This document shows, in pieces, positions 37,355 to 46,966 of a DNA stretch of 64,000 bases. The notes under the pieces are model-generated. The model saw nothing but the letters and a program-made list of their open reading frames with translations, ran no database searches and had not been told where the DNA came from. The first letter of the stretch is position 1, and each line of letters opens with the position of its first letter. Source of the DNA: Anaerofustis sp. (lineage in GTDB: Bacteria; Bacillota; Clostridia; Eubacteriales; Anaerofustaceae); the NCBI RefSeq assembly GCF_019420015.1, contig NZ_JAHZIA010000039.1, positions 1 to 64,000 on the forward strand, given 5' to 3'. The position numbers and the translations under genes are program-made.

Positions 37355-39016
37355 ATGAAAAATTTTGAAAAGTACAAACCCTATCCAATAATGAATAAAA
37401 AAGATAGAAAATGGCCGGATAAAGTTATAGAACAAGCACCAATATGGTGTAGTGTTGATTTGAGAGACGGAAACCAAGCCTTGGAAATTCCTATGAGTTT
37501 GAATGAAAAAATCGAATTTTATAACAAACTTGTGGAAATAGGATTTAAAGAAATCGAAGTAAGTTTCCCGGCTGCAAGTGACACCGAATTTGAATTTGTA
37601 AGAACATTAATCGAAAAAGATATGATCCCCGATGACGTAAACATTCAAGTTCTTACACAATCAAGAGACGAAATTATAGAAAAAACTTTTGCTTCCATCA
37701 AAGGTGCAAAAAGAGCAATCGTACATCTTTACAACTCTACTTCAGTGCTTCAAAGAGATGTTGTTTTCAATGCAACCAAAGAAGAAGTAACAGAAATTGC
37801 AGTTAAGGGCGCTAAGAAGTTCTTGGAAGAGATGAAAAAATATCCCGAAACAGATTTTACTTTTGAATATTCTCCTGAAAGCTATACAGGAACAGAAATG
37901 GATTATGCAGTTGAAATCTGTAATGCAGTAATAGATGTATGGCATGGAAAAGTAAACAATAAAATTATAATAAATCTTCCATCAACTGTTGAAATGGCAA
38001 CTGCCAATGTTTATGCAGACCAAATAGAATATTGTTCAGAAAGACTTCATCACCGCGAAGACGTTGTATTAAGCCTTCATGCTCACAACGACAGAGGAAC
38101 GGGAGTTGCCGCAACAGAACTTGCTTTAATGGCAGGAGCAGACAGAGTCGAAGGAACACTTTTCGGAAACGGAGAAAGAACGGGTAACTGTGACATTATG
38201 GTTGTTGCAATGAATATGTTCTCTCAAGGAATAGACCCTAAACTTGACTTTTCAAAAATAAGAGAACTTGGGGATATGTACGAAAGACTTACAAGAATGG
38301 AAATAAACCCAAGACATCCTTACGTTGGCTCTTTGGTATTCACTGCATTCTCAGGCTCACACCAAGATGCAATAAGAAAAGGAATGAACAAAAGAGAAGA
38401 AAGAAAACAAACAATATGGGAAGTTCCTTATCTTCCAATCGACCCAAAAGACGTTGGAGGTACATACGACCCAATCGTACGTATCAATTCACAGTCTGGT
38501 AAAGGCGGGGTTGCATTCGTACTTGAACAAAATTATGGATTATATCTTCCTAAAGAATTCCAAAAAGATTTCAGCAAAGTTACAACAAAAGTATCAGATA
38601 AACATCATAGTGACCTTGCACCGGAAGTTATATTTGATATATTCAAAAAAGAATACATCAACAACGAAAATCCTATTAAACTTATAAAATATAAAGAAAC
38701 AACTAAAGACCACGACGAAGAAGTTTCTATCAAAGCTATAATTGAATATAAAGGCGAAGAAAGAGAAATAAGTGGTGTCGGAAATGGTATTATAGATGCA
38801 TTCACCCATGCTCTTGAAAATGAATTTAACATTGAAATGGAAGTAACCGATTATAGAGAACACTCTATGGAATACGGTACAAATGCAAGAGCCATTTCTT
38901 ATATTCAAATCGAAGGACATAACCACAAAATGTACTACGGAGCCGGAGTATCAAGTAATATAACATTATCTTCATTCTATGCCGTAGTAAGTGTTGCAAA
39001 TAAAATTGTTAAGTAG
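37355..39016 (+). CDS. leuA: 2-isopropylmalate synthase (long type)
   Basis: Condenses acetyl-CoA with 2-oxoisovalerate, the first committed step to leucine. The TIM-barrel HMGL domain shows IWCSVDLRDGNQ, SFPAASDTEFE, LSLHAHNDRGTGVA and the NGERTGNCDI motif; the C-terminal domain (about residues 430-553) is the allosteric regulatory domain for leucine feedback. The 553-aa length and sequence put it in the long, fungal/actinobacterial-like type rather than the 510-aa E. coli type. AGAGGT precedes the start. It is first in leuACDB under the T-box. Confidence 0.97.
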   Translation: MKNFEKYKPYPIMNKKDRKWPDKVIEQAPIWCSVDLRDGNQALEIPMSLNEKIEFYNKLVEIGFKEIEVSFPAASDTEFEFVRTLIEKDMIPDDVNIQVLTQSRDEIIEKTFASIKGAKRAIVHLYNSTSVLQRDVVFNATKEEVTEIAVKGAKKFLEEMKKYPETDFTFEYSPESYTGTEMDYAVEICNAVIDVWHGKVNNKIIINLPSTVEMATANVYADQIEYCSERLHHREDVVLSLHAHNDRGTGVAATELALMAGADRVEGTLFGNGERTGNCDIMVVAMNMFSQGIDPKLDFSKIRELGDMYERLTRMEINPRHPYVGSLVFTAFSGSHQDAIRKGMNKREERKQTIWEVPYLPIDPKDVGGTYDPIVRINSQSGKGGVAFVLEQNYGLYLPKEFQKDFSKVTTKVSDKHHSDLAPEVIFDIFKKEYINNENPIKLIKYKETTKDHDEEVSIKAIIEYKGEEREISGVGNGIIDAFTHALENEFNIEMEVTDYREHSMEYGTNARAISYIQIEGHNHKMYYGAGVSSNITLSSFYAVVSVANKIVK

Positions 39017-39038
39017 AAATTAAGGAGAGATATTTATT

Positions 39039-40319
39039 ATGGGAATGACAATGACACAAAAAATCCTTGCAAAACACGCAGGACTAGACAGCGTTGTTGC
39101 AGGGCAATTAATTGAAGCAAAACTTGACATAGTAATGGGTAACGACATTACAACTGCAGTTGCTTTAAAAGAATTCAAAAAAACTGGTGCAAAGAAAGTA
39201 TTTGATGAAAACAAAGTAGCAATCGTACTTGACCACTTCACACCAAACAAAGACATCAAAGCAGCTGAACAATGCAAAAGCTGTAGAAATTTTGCTTGGG
39301 ATATGAATGTTAAAAACTTCTTTGATGTAGGTGATATGGGTATCGAACATGCACTTTTACCTGAAAAAGGAATAGTAGTTCCTGGAGAAGTTATAATCGG
39401 AGCAGACTCTCATACTTGTACATATGGAGCTCTTGGAGCTTTTTCAACAGGTGTTGGAAGTACAGATATGGCAATAGGTATGGCAACAGGTGAAGCATGG
39501 TTCAAAGTTCCGGAAGCAATTAAATTTGTACTAAAAAACAAACCTGCAAAATGGATAAGCGGTAAAGACATTATATTACATATTATTGGTAAAATCGGTG
39601 TTGACGGTGCTTTATACAAATCAATGGAATTTGTTGGAGATGGTATTAAATATTTATCTATGGATGACAGATTCTCAATGGCTAATATGGCTATAGAAGC
39701 AGGTGCAAAAAACGGTATATTCCCTGTTGATGAAAAAACAATCGAATATGCAAAAGCACATTCAACAAAACCTTTTGAAGTATTTGAAGCTGATGAAGAT
39801 GCTGAATATGAACAAGTTATAGAAATCGACTTAAGTAAGCTTAGACCTACAGTTTCTTATCCTCATCTTCCTGAAAATACAAAAACAGTAGATGAAGCAG
39901 CAGAAGAAAAAGTATATGTAGATCAAGCAGTTATCGGTTCTTGTACAAACGGAAGACTTGAAGATATTAAAATGGCTGCTGATATTTTAAGAGGCAGAAA
40001 AGTAAACAAAAAAGTAAGAACAATAGTTATCCCTGCCACTCAGCAAATTTATCTTGACAGTATAAAACTCGGATATGTTGAAGATATAATAAAAGCAGGA
40101 GCAATTGTTTCTACTCCAACATGTGGACCATGCCTTGGAGGACATATGGGTATCTTGGCTGCAGGAGAAAAAGCAATTTCAACAACAAACAGAAACTTCG
40201 TAGGAAGAATGGGACATGTAGACAGTGAAGTTTACTTATCAAGTCCAGCCGTTGCAGCAGCATCAGCAGTTGCCGGATATATTATTGATCCAGAAAAAGT
40301 AATGGAGGAAGATTTTTAA
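39039..40319 (+). CDS. leuC: 3-isopropylmalate dehydratase large subunit
   Basis: Aconitase-family enzyme that, with LeuD, isomerises 2- to 3-isopropylmalate using a [4Fe-4S] cluster. The cluster cysteines lie in GSCTNGR (near residue 304) and PTCGPCLGG (near 365-368), and [23 protein letters not shown] is conserved. At 426 aa it is the short HacA-like type. AAGGAGAG precedes the ATG. Its stop overlaps the leuD start by one base. Confidence 0.97.
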   Translation: MGMTMTQKILAKHAGLDSVVAGQLIEAKLDIVMGNDITTAVALKEFKKTGAKKVFDENKVAIVLDHFTPNKDIKAAEQCKSCRNFAWDMNVKNFFDVGDMGIEHALLPEKGIVVPGEVIIGADSHTCTYGALGAFSTGVGSTDMAIGMATGEAWFKVPEAIKFVLKNKPAKWISGKDIILHIIGKIGVDGALYKSMEFVGDGIKYLSMDDRFSMANMAIEAGAKNGIFPVDEKTIEYAKAHSTKPFEVFEADEDAEYEQVIEIDLSKLRPTVSYPHLPENTKTVDEAAEEKVYVDQAVIGSCTNGRLEDIKMAADILRGRKVNKKVRTIVIPATQQIYLDSIKLGYVEDIIKAGAIVSTPTCGPCLGGHMGILAAGEKAISTTNRNFVGRMGHVDSEVYLSSPAVAAASAVAGYIIDPEKVMEEDF

Positions 40320-40813
40320 TGGAAGCACAAGGAAAAGTATTCAAATACGGTGATAATGTAGATACAGACGTAATAATCCCTGCAAGATACTTAAATGTAT
40401 CAAGCGGAGATGAACTTGCAAAATATTGTATGATTGATATAGATAAAGACTTTGTAAGCAAAATGCATAAAGGTGACATAATCGTTGCAACTAAAAACTT
40501 TGGTTGTGGTTCAAGTAGAGAACATGCTCCTCTTGCAATTAAATGTGCAGGAGTATCTTGTGTTATCGCATCAACATTTGCAAGAATCTTCTATCGCAAC
40601 GCAATAAATATCGGACTACCTATTCTTGAATGCGAGGAAGCGGCAAACGATATAAAAGCCGGCGATGAAGTAAAAGTTGATTTTAATACGGGTATTATTT
40701 CAAACTTAACGACAAACAAAGAATATAAGGCTCAGCCTTTCCCTGAATTCATGCAAAAAATCATGAAAGCAGGAGGACTTGTAGAATATACAAAGGAAAA
40801 GATCGGAGAATAA
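40319..40813 (+). CDS. leuD: 3-isopropylmalate dehydratase small subunit
   Basis: Swivel domain partner of LeuC. Typical pieces are [18 protein letters not shown] at the N-terminus and [17 protein letters not shown]. The length of 164 aa is the small-type form matching the HacA-like LeuC. GGAGG lies just before the start inside leuC, and the genes overlap by one base, so the subunits are likely made in step. Confidence 0.97.
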   Translation: MEAQGKVFKYGDNVDTDVIIPARYLNVSSGDELAKYCMIDIDKDFVSKMHKGDIIVATKNFGCGSSREHAPLAIKCAGVSCVIASTFARIFYRNAINIGLPILECEEAANDIKAGDEVKVDFNTGIISNLTTNKEYKAQPFPEFMQKIMKAGGLVEYTKEKIGE

Positions 40814-40814
40814 C

Positions 40815-41885
40815 ATGGAATTTAATTTAGCGGTAATAAAAGGTGACGGAATAGGTCCTGAAGTAACAGCCGAAGCTGTAAAGGTACTAAATAAAATAGG
40901 AGAAAAATATTCTCATACATTCAAGTTTGCATATGTAAGAGCAGGCGGAGACGCAATCGACAACTGCGGTGAATGTCTGCCAAAAGAAACAGTTCAGCTT
41001 TGCAAAAACTCTGACAGCGTTATTTTGGGTGCTGTGGGAGGTCCTAAATGGGATAACCTTCCTGGAGATCAAAGACCTGAAAAAGCATTACTTGGTATAA
41101 GAGAAGCCTTGGGGCTATATGCAAATCTTAGACCCGCAATCATTCACAAAGCTCTAAGCGATGCTTGCCCGATAAAGAAAGAAATTATCGGTGACAGCTT
41201 AGATATTATGGTTGTGCGAGAACTTACAGGAGGTATCTACTTTGGCGAAAGAGGATACAGAGAAGGCAAATACGGAAACGAAGCTTACGACACAGAAAGC
41301 TATTCAGAAATGGAAATAAGAAGAATAGGTAAAATTGCATTTGAAACAGCAATGGCAAGAAACAAAAAACTTGCAAGTATTGATAAAGCAAACGTACTTG
41401 AAAGCAGCAGACTTTGGAGAAAAATCTTAACAGAAATGAGCAAAGACTATCCGGAAGTTGAAGTTACACATATGTATGTCGACAATGCCGCTATGCAACT
41501 TGTAAGAAATCCTAAACAATTTGACGTTATCGTAACATCAAATATGTTTGGCGACATCTTATCAGACGAAGCAAGTCAAATCACAGGTTCTATCGGCATG
41601 CTTCCATCAGCAAGCCTCGGAAAAAATTCTTTCGGTATGTATGAACCAATCCATGGCTCAGCCCCGGATATTGCGGGTAAGAATATGGCAAACCCTATTG
41701 CCACAATTCTTTCAATGGCAATGATGCTAAGATATACATTTAATCTTGAAGAAGAAGCAAGTGCAATCGAAAATGCCGTAACAAAAGTTCTCGATATGGG
41801 ATATAGAACTCCTGATATCGTAAGTGAGGGAACAAAAGAAGTCGGCACAAGACAAATGGGAGACTTAATTGCACAAGCAATATAA
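40815..41885 (+). CDS. leuB: 3-isopropylmalate dehydrogenase
   Basis: NAD-dependent oxidative decarboxylation of 3-isopropylmalate to the precursor of leucine. It shows [69 protein letters not shown] and [17 protein letters not shown]. The length of 356 aa is standard. It ends the operon, with a terminator following, and starts one base after the leuD stop. Confidence 0.98.
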   Translation: MEFNLAVIKGDGIGPEVTAEAVKVLNKIGEKYSHTFKFAYVRAGGDAIDNCGECLPKETVQLCKNSDSVILGAVGGPKWDNLPGDQRPEKALLGIREALGLYANLRPAIIHKALSDACPIKKEIIGDSLDIMVVRELTGGIYFGERGYREGKYGNEAYDTESYSEMEIRRIGKIAFETAMARNKKLASIDKANVLESSRLWRKILTEMSKDYPEVEVTHMYVDNAAMQLVRNPKQFDVIVTSNMFGDILSDEASQITGSIGMLPSASLGKNSFGMYEPIHGSAPDIAGKNMANPIATILSMAMMLRYTFNLEEEASAIENAVTKVLDMGYRTPDIVSEGTKEVGTRQMGDLIAQAI

Positions 41886-41887
41886 AA

Positions 41888-41920
41888 ACAAAACACTCTA
41901 TTATATATAGAGTGTTTTTA
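41888..41920 (+). terminator. Terminator of leuACDB
   Basis: Hairpin AAACACTCTAT/ATAGAGTGTTT with T-rich tail, starting a few bases after the leuB stop. Confidence 0.9.
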
Positions 41921-41967
41921 TTTTGATACAAATATTTATATATGTAAATATTAAATACAGTCTGATT

Positions 41968-42522
41968 TTATAAAATCCCAAGGTGTTCAAGTAAAATTTT
42001 AATCCCCATGCCAATAAGAATTAATCCCCCAAAAAACTCTGCTCTTTGTTTATATTTCTTTCCGAAAATATTGCCAACTTTTAATCCTATCATAGACAAA
42101 ACAAAAGTCGTACAGCCAATTAAAGTAATTGCCATAAAGATACTTACATCTAAAAATGCAAAAGTAATACCTATAGCCAAAGCATCAATACTGGTTGCAA
42201 TTGCCAAAGTAAGCATTGTTTTAAAGTCAAACAATGCATTTAAATTTTCATCTTTTCTAGATTCTAATATCATACTTATACCAATAAACCCAAGAAGCAC
42301 AAAGGCTATCCAATGATCAAATTCAGTTATTAAGTCTTTAAAATAATATCCGAGGTAGTACCCTAGAAAAGGCATCAAAGCCTGAAATCCTCCAAAATAT
42401 ATCCCAACAGTGAGATAATTTTTGTTTTTTAAATTTCTTGTGGAAAGCCCCTTACAAACAGAAACGGCAAAAGCATCCATCGATAAACCAACTGCGATAA
42501 TGAACAGTTCCCATAAACTCAT
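41968..42522 (-). CDS. mntP: Manganese efflux pump MntP
   Basis: Exports excess Mn2+. The 184-aa protein has six membrane segments in two repeats, each with the conserved acidic motif: GLSMDAFAVSVCKGL in the first helix and ATSIDALAIGITF in the fourth. The length is standard for the family (DUF204). It stands behind a Mn-sensing yybP-ykoY riboswitch, which supports the function call. Confidence 0.95.
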   Translation of the reverse strand: MSLWELFIIAVGLSMDAFAVSVCKGLSTRNLKNKNYLTVGIYFGGFQALMPFLGYYLGYYFKDLITEFDHWIAFVLLGFIGISMILESRKDENLNALFDFKTMLTLAIATSIDALAIGITFAFLDVSIFMAITLIGCTTFVLSMIGLKVGNIFGKKYKQRAEFFGGLILIGMGIKILLEHLGIL

Positions 42523-42550
42523 TATTTAAATTTTCCTTTCATTACTAAGA

Positions 42551-42587
42551 TAAAAAAAGAGACCTATCCGAAAACAGATAAGTCTCA
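42551..42587 (-). terminator. Expression-platform terminator of the mntP riboswitch
   Basis: Hairpin GAGACTTATC/GATAGGTCTC followed by a T-run on the minus strand, between the aptamer and mntP. When Mn is bound, the aptamer would be expected to prevent this terminator. Confidence 0.8.
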
Positions 42588-42591
42588 TCAT

Positions 42592-42666
42592 TTAAAATAA
42601 AGCCAGGAATTTCTTTCCAATATGTTGACTTTATTACGCCTTCACGCTGATTACTCCCTTACGTTG
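42592..42666 (-). ncRNA. yybP-ykoY manganese riboswitch aptamer
   Basis: On the minus strand the conserved core elements of this class appear in order: AAGGGAGTAATC, then GCGTGAAGGCG, then GTCAACATA, ending with CTGGCTTTA. It sits between a good promoter and a terminator hairpin upstream of mntP, the usual gene for this Mn sensor. The match of promoter, aptamer, terminator and gene makes this a strong call. Confidence 0.88.
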
Positions 42667-42670
42667 TATT

Positions 42671-42699
42671 ACTATATCATATTCATTCTCCTTTGTCAA
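42671..42699 (-). promoter_or_regulatory. Promoter of the mntP riboswitch transcript
   Basis: On the minus strand TTGACA (42699-42694), a 17-base spacer and TATAGT (42676-42671) lie immediately before the aptamer. Confidence 0.8.
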
Positions 42700-42723
42700 A
42701 ATTATAAATATTAAGAATAATAT

Positions 42724-43365
42724 TTATAATTCTATTTCTCTGAGAGACTCTATATACTTATCCGTAATTTGTAAAATTTCAGCCTTATGCTCAATACTTT
42801 CTTCTTCCTTTATAGTATATGTAAACATACCCGCTGCTTTTCCTGCCATTGTACCGGAAAGGGAATCTTCAACAACTATACACTTTTCGGGAGATATTTC
42901 TAATGCCCTTGCAATTTCTAAAAATATATCAGGAGCAGGTTTACTTCGTTTTACATCTTTTGCGGTAAGAATAAAATCAAAAACACCGTGTAAATCTTCC
43001 TTATCAAGAAAACTGTTTATAAGCTCTATGGTGTTATTTGTTCCTATTGCAATCTTATACCCCTTTTCCTTTGCCTGCGCTATAACATCCTTTACCCCTT
43101 CTCTTAATATGTTCTGAGTCAAGTAAAGTTCGTTTACTATGTCAATCCATTCTTGCATTATGCTTTCTATACTGTCTTTTACATGATATACGTCTTTTGC
43201 AGCCTGTGCAGCCTCTTCTATACTCATGGGTCTGAAATCTATATCTTCGGGAGAATACTGAATCCCTCTTCTTTCATTAAAAAATATATCATCTACCTTC
43301 TGCCAAAGAGGAAGAGAATCAACCAAAGTTCCGTCAAAATCAAATATCAATAACTCTTTCTTCAT
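42724..43365 (-). CDS. HAD-superfamily hydrolase, beta-phosphoglucomutase-like
   Basis: A 213-aa HAD phosphatase of the subfamily I type. Motif 1 is FDFDGTLVDSLPLW with the nucleophile Asp, motif 2 IGTNNT, motif 3 with KRSKPAPDIFLEIA, and motif 4 VVEDSLSGTMAGKAAGM. A helical cap lies between motifs 1 and 2. The substrate cannot be told from sequence. It follows the glycosylase gene three bases downstream on the same strand. Confidence 0.9.
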   Translation of the reverse strand: MKKELLIFDFDGTLVDSLPLWQKVDDIFFNERRGIQYSPEDIDFRPMSIEEAAQAAKDVYHVKDSIESIMQEWIDIVNELYLTQNILREGVKDVIAQAKEKGYKIAIGTNNTIELINSFLDKEDLHGVFDFILTAKDVKRSKPAPDIFLEIARALEISPEKCIVVEDSLSGTMAGKAAGMFTYTIKEEESIEHKAEILQITDKYIESLREIEL

Positions 43366-43368
43366 ATA

Positions 43369-44238
43369 CTATTTATCCCCTGCGGTTTCTCTTTCATAAT
43401 AAAACAAATACTGCTGAGCGATTCCCGCATATTCTCCCCAGTTACTTTTTGCAAGGTTAAATCCGTTTTCGAATGTCAAATCACTAAGTCCGTATCTATT
43501 TTCAAATATTCTTTTAACCCAAACATCCATAGGGCAAAGTTCCAGCCTTTTTAAGGAAAATAAAAGTATACAATCCGATACTTTTTCACCCACTCCTTTA
43601 ATTTTCATAAGTTCTTTTTTTGCTTCCAAAGTCGGCATATTAGTTAACTTATCCAAATCAATCTCTCCGCTGTTAATTTTATGTATCGCATCCACAAGAT
43701 ATTTATCTCTAAAACCCATCTTTAACTCATGAAATTCTTCTTTGGTAACATCCTTCAAATCTTCATAAGTAGGAAAAGAATAATATTTGTTCCCTTTATA
43801 ATCAATTTCATTTCCGTATTTTTCACAAATTGCACCGATAATTTTTTTTATCCTTGGAATATTGTTGTTAGCGGATATTATAAAAGAAATAATCGTTTCA
43901 AATAAATCCTGTTTTAAAATCCTTATTCCCTTACCATACTCGATACATTTTTTTATATGATCGTCAGTACTTATTTTCTTATCTATCTCATTATAATCCA
44001 AACTAAAATCAAAATATTCCATTAAAAAACTGTCAAAATATTCCTTATCGGTATCATAAAAAGTAAAAACTCCGTCTTCTTCTTTTATATGAATCACTTT
44101 CCCATCGACAACACCTATAAATTCATCTTTTCCGACCTCATCCCATCTAAAACATTGCCCGCATTCAAATGTCTTTTTTAAATTAAAGTGATCCATATCG
44201 CTAAGTATCAAATCATTATTTATTCGTTCTATCTTCAT
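43369..44238 (-). CDS. ogg: 8-oxoguanine DNA glycosylase (Ogg1-type)
   Basis: Base-excision repair enzyme that removes 8-oxoG. The N-terminal domain has the Ogg1 pattern TFECGQCFRWDE. The HhH-GPD region shows LMKIKGVGEKVSDCILLFSL, with the catalytic Lys in GEKVSDC, and the catalytic Asp in CPMDVWVKRIF. The length of 289 aa fits. This is the Ogg1/AGOG-like type used by clostridia rather than MutM. It overlaps the TrmN6-like gene by 23 bases. Confidence 0.93.
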   Translation of the reverse strand: MKIERINNDLILSDMDHFNLKKTFECGQCFRWDEVGKDEFIGVVDGKVIHIKEEDGVFTFYDTDKEYFDSFLMEYFDFSLDYNEIDKKISTDDHIKKCIEYGKGIRILKQDLFETIISFIISANNNIPRIKKIIGAICEKYGNEIDYKGNKYYSFPTYEDLKDVTKEEFHELKMGFRDKYLVDAIHKINSGEIDLDKLTNMPTLEAKKELMKIKGVGEKVSDCILLFSLKRLELCPMDVWVKRIFENRYGLSDLTFENGFNLAKSNWGEYAGIAQQYLFYYERETAGDK

Positions 44239-44950
44239 AGTAATACCTCAAAAACTCTTTCGTATATTTATTGTTCTCATCGTACATAACCATCGAAGGT
44301 AAAATATTAACTCCGTATTTACCGTTTTTTACTGCTTTTAATAAGAATAAATTTGAGTTTTTCCCTTTCTTTGGATATATAAACATAATATCTTTTACGG
44401 CGAAGTTATATTTGTTTAAAGTCAACATTATTTCTTCGAACCTGCTTGTTCTGTGCACTAAAAAAAACTTACCTTTATCTTTCAGTAACTTTGACGAAAT
44501 TTTTACAACATCTTCAAAATCACAAAGTATCTCATGTCTTGCATAACTCTTTTTATCGTTTATACTCACTTCTCCGCTGTTTACTTTATAATAGGGAGGG
44601 TTAACCGACAGACTGTCAAACTTATTATATAAACTTTTATCTAACTGCTTAATATCTTCATTTATTATTTCTATATTGTCAATTTTATTGTAATCCAGCG
44701 ATTTTTTTATTACTCCACACATTTCACTATCTATTTCAACTGCTTTAATATTTTCATTCCCTTTTTTTGCATATATAAGAATGGGAATAACCCCGCTGCC
44801 TGTACATAAATCAATATAATTATCATTTTTATTTATATATTTTATAGCAAAATTTGCAAGAAGTACAGCATCCACTCCAAAACAAAAAGTGTCCGTATCC
44901 TGATATATAAAGTAGTTTTTTATTTGTAAATCGTCAAGTCTTAAGTTCAT
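44216..44950 (-). CDS. tRNA1(Val) (adenine37-N6)-methyltransferase-like
   Basis: SAM-dependent N6-adenine methyltransferase of the TrmN6/YfiC/YabB group. It shows IDLCTGSGVIPILIYAK (SAM site), AVEIDSEM, and the catalytic NPPY in LSVNPPYYKV. The length of 244 aa is right. The Firmicute YabB lineage is the closest by pattern. The specific tRNA target is inferred from family. It shares an operon with ogg and the HAD gene. Confidence 0.88.
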   Translation of the reverse strand: MNLRLDDLQIKNYFIYQDTDTFCFGVDAVLLANFAIKYINKNDNYIDLCTGSGVIPILIYAKKGNENIKAVEIDSEMCGVIKKSLDYNKIDNIEIINEDIKQLDKSLYNKFDSLSVNPPYYKVNSGEVSINDKKSYARHEILCDFEDVVKISSKLLKDKGKFFLVHRTSRFEEIMLTLNKYNFAVKDIMFIYPKKGKNSNLFLLKAVKNGKYGVNILPSMVMYDENNKYTKEFLRYYYEDRTNK

Positions 44951-45062
44951 TTTTATCCCCTTTTATGACATATTATATCAAATATAAATAAAAAAGTATA
45001 TATACACAACAGTGGGAAGAATATGAATATACTAACATCCAATAAGAAATTCTCACCAAATA

Positions 45063-45085
45063 AAAAGAACGCTTTGCGTTCTTAA
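45063..45085 (-). terminator. Terminator of the PAP2 gene
   Basis: Hairpin AAGAACGC/GCGTTCTT overlapping the stop codon, followed by a T-run on the minus strand. Confidence 0.75.
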
Positions 45086-45732
45086 TTCATTTTATTATTT
45101 TTATAAACAATTTTGTTTACAATATCCGTAAATATAATCAAATAAGCAATGGAAATACTAAATCCTGCGACAACGTCCGTACAATAATGAACGCCCAAAT
45201 ATATTCTGCTTATACCAATAAAAAATATTAAAAAACATATACATATACTGCCAATCCACTTAAGCACAGGAGTATAGTCACTTTTTAATAAAAGATATAA
45301 TAAAAAGCCATAAAAGGCTAAAGAGCACATTGTATGCCCGCTTGGGAAACTGAAACCACTCGCTTCCGCAAGTCTAACAACGGCAGGACGGGGTCTTGCA
45401 AAAAGCATTTTAAGACCTTGATTTATAGTCACAATACTCAGCATATTGACAATCATCAATATTATCTTGTTCTTATTTCTTAAAAATAACAACACAAGTA
45501 TACACAACGGAAGTATAACCTCCAAAGAGCCAAACCTGGTTATAAATCTAAATATTTTAGTCATATTAGGAGAAATAAATTGAGCAACGGAATTATAAAC
45601 AAAAAAATCAAAGTCCGACAATTCATTTTCTGTAAGTTCTATACAAAGATAAAAAAATAATAAAACAAACAAAAATACTGCAACCCACTTAAAATATTTA
45701 TCAAAATATTTTTTCAACTTACCCGTTTCCAT
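45082..45732 (-). CDS. PAP2-family membrane phosphatase
   Basis: A 216-aa protein with six membrane segments and the three phosphatase motifs on the outside: KMLFARPRP (motif 1), PSGHTMCS (motif 2) and SRIYLGVHYCTDVVAG (motif 3). Family members dephosphorylate undecaprenyl pyrophosphate or phosphatidyl lipids; an undecaprenyl-PP role (BcrC-like) is plausible but not decidable here. Terminators and a gap separate it from htrA. Confidence 0.9.
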   Translation of the reverse strand: METGKLKKYFDKYFKWVAVFLFVLLFFYLCIELTENELSDFDFFVYNSVAQFISPNMTKIFRFITRFGSLEVILPLCILVLLFLRNKNKIILMIVNMLSIVTINQGLKMLFARPRPAVVRLAEASGFSFPSGHTMCSLAFYGFLLYLLLKSDYTPVLKWIGSICICFLIFFIGISRIYLGVHYCTDVVAGFSISIAYLIIFTDIVNKIVYKNNKMN

Positions 45733-45810
45733 TTTTCTCCTTTTTTATTTTATTATATAGTATAAACATTAAATGTACCTTTAATTTTACATAAATATTT
45801 ATCAAAATAA

Positions 45811-45837
45811 AAAGACAGTATTTACTGCCTTTTTATT
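45811..45837 (-). terminator. Terminator of htrA
   Basis: Hairpin AAAAAGGCAGT/ACTGTCTTTTT (loop AAAT) with T-run on the minus strand, overlapping the end of htrA. Confidence 0.85.
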
Positions 45838-46957
45838 TTGACGATTTATTTAAAGTAACTTGCACTGTATTTTCTTTTCCGCCTCTCTCATACGTAACTT
45901 TAACTTTGTCCCCGGGTTTATGATAATAAAGTTGCTCTCGAAACTTAAGCATTGTATTTACTTCAACTCCGTTAATTTTTGTTATTATATCTTCTTCTTC
46001 TATTCCTGTAATATCCGCCCCTGAACCGTCAACAACACCTACAATCAAAATACCCTTATCAATGTTTAATTTTTCGTTACCAGTATAATATCTTGCAATT
46101 TCTTTATCTACACCTTCAATGCCTATAACAGCAGGAGTAAAAGAACCTTCTTCTTTTATTTGCTTAATGATCGGTTTTACTATGTTAATAGGAATGGCAA
46201 AACCAAGCCCCTCTCCCGATTGAATTTTATAAGTATTGATTCCGATAACCTCTCCTGCCAAGTTAAGAAGAGGTCCGCCGCTGTTTCCAGCATTTATGGA
46301 AGCATCGGTTTGAATTAAATCTTCTGCTATGGTATTTGTATCGACCGCAATACTTCTGTTAAGTGCACTTACTATTCCCTGCGTGACAGTTCTTTCAAAG
46401 GTAAGCCCCATAGGATTACCTATAGCGATAGCCGTTTGCCCTATGTTTATTTTTTCACTGTCTCCAAAGTTTATCACAGGTAAATTCTTTGCATCAATTT
46501 TAATAACAGCCAAATCAACTGTCGTTGATGCGTATATAACTTTTGCATCATAACTTGTACCATCTTTTAATGTAACATTTATATTTTTGGGGTTATCACT
46601 TACAACATGCTGATTTGTAACTATAATACCGTTTGTATCAACAATAAATCCTGTTCCAACACCGCTGCTTTCGCTCTCTCTGTTAAACATGTCTTTGCTC
46701 ACCGCCGTAGTTTCAATGCCCACAACAGCAGGTGTTACACTCTGCACGACTTTTTCTGTAGTACTTGTCTTAAGCTTAGCAGAAGGAGAAGATGTTCCCT
46801 TTTGAATAATGGTTGTATTTCCACTACTTATTTTCTCTTCTATCATTCTGTCCATTCTTAAATTTGTAATAAAAAAAGCAAGAGAGCCGAATAATATTCC
46901 ACCGATAATAAGACCAAGAATAAAAACGGTCAATCCTCCCTTTTCTTTATTTCTCAT
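45833..46957 (-). CDS. htrA: HtrA/DegP-type serine protease with PDZ domain
   Basis: Surface quality-control protease. An N-terminal membrane anchor (about residues 8-30) is followed by the trypsin-like domain with His in IVTNQHVVSD, Asp in TTVDLAVIKID and Ser in SINAGNSGGPLL. A single PDZ domain lies at about residues 280-370 (GILIVGVVDGSGADITGIEEEDIITKINGVEV). The length of 374 aa fits the Gram-positive single-PDZ form. It starts nine bases after the walJ stop, matching the conserved walJ(yycJ)-htrA order. Confidence 0.96.
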   Translation of the reverse strand: MRNKEKGGLTVFILGLIIGGILFGSLAFFITNLRMDRMIEEKISSGNTTIIQKGTSSPSAKLKTSTTEKVVQSVTPAVVGIETTAVSKDMFNRESESSGVGTGFIVDTNGIIVTNQHVVSDNPKNINVTLKDGTSYDAKVIYASTTVDLAVIKIDAKNLPVINFGDSEKINIGQTAIAIGNPMGLTFERTVTQGIVSALNRSIAVDTNTIAEDLIQTDASINAGNSGGPLLNLAGEVIGINTYKIQSGEGLGFAIPINIVKPIIKQIKEEGSFTPAVIGIEGVDKEIARYYTGNEKLNIDKGILIVGVVDGSGADITGIEEEDIITKINGVEVNTMLKFREQLYYHKPGDKVKVTYERGGKENTVQVTLNKSSK

Positions 46958-46966
46958 AAGTTCCTC

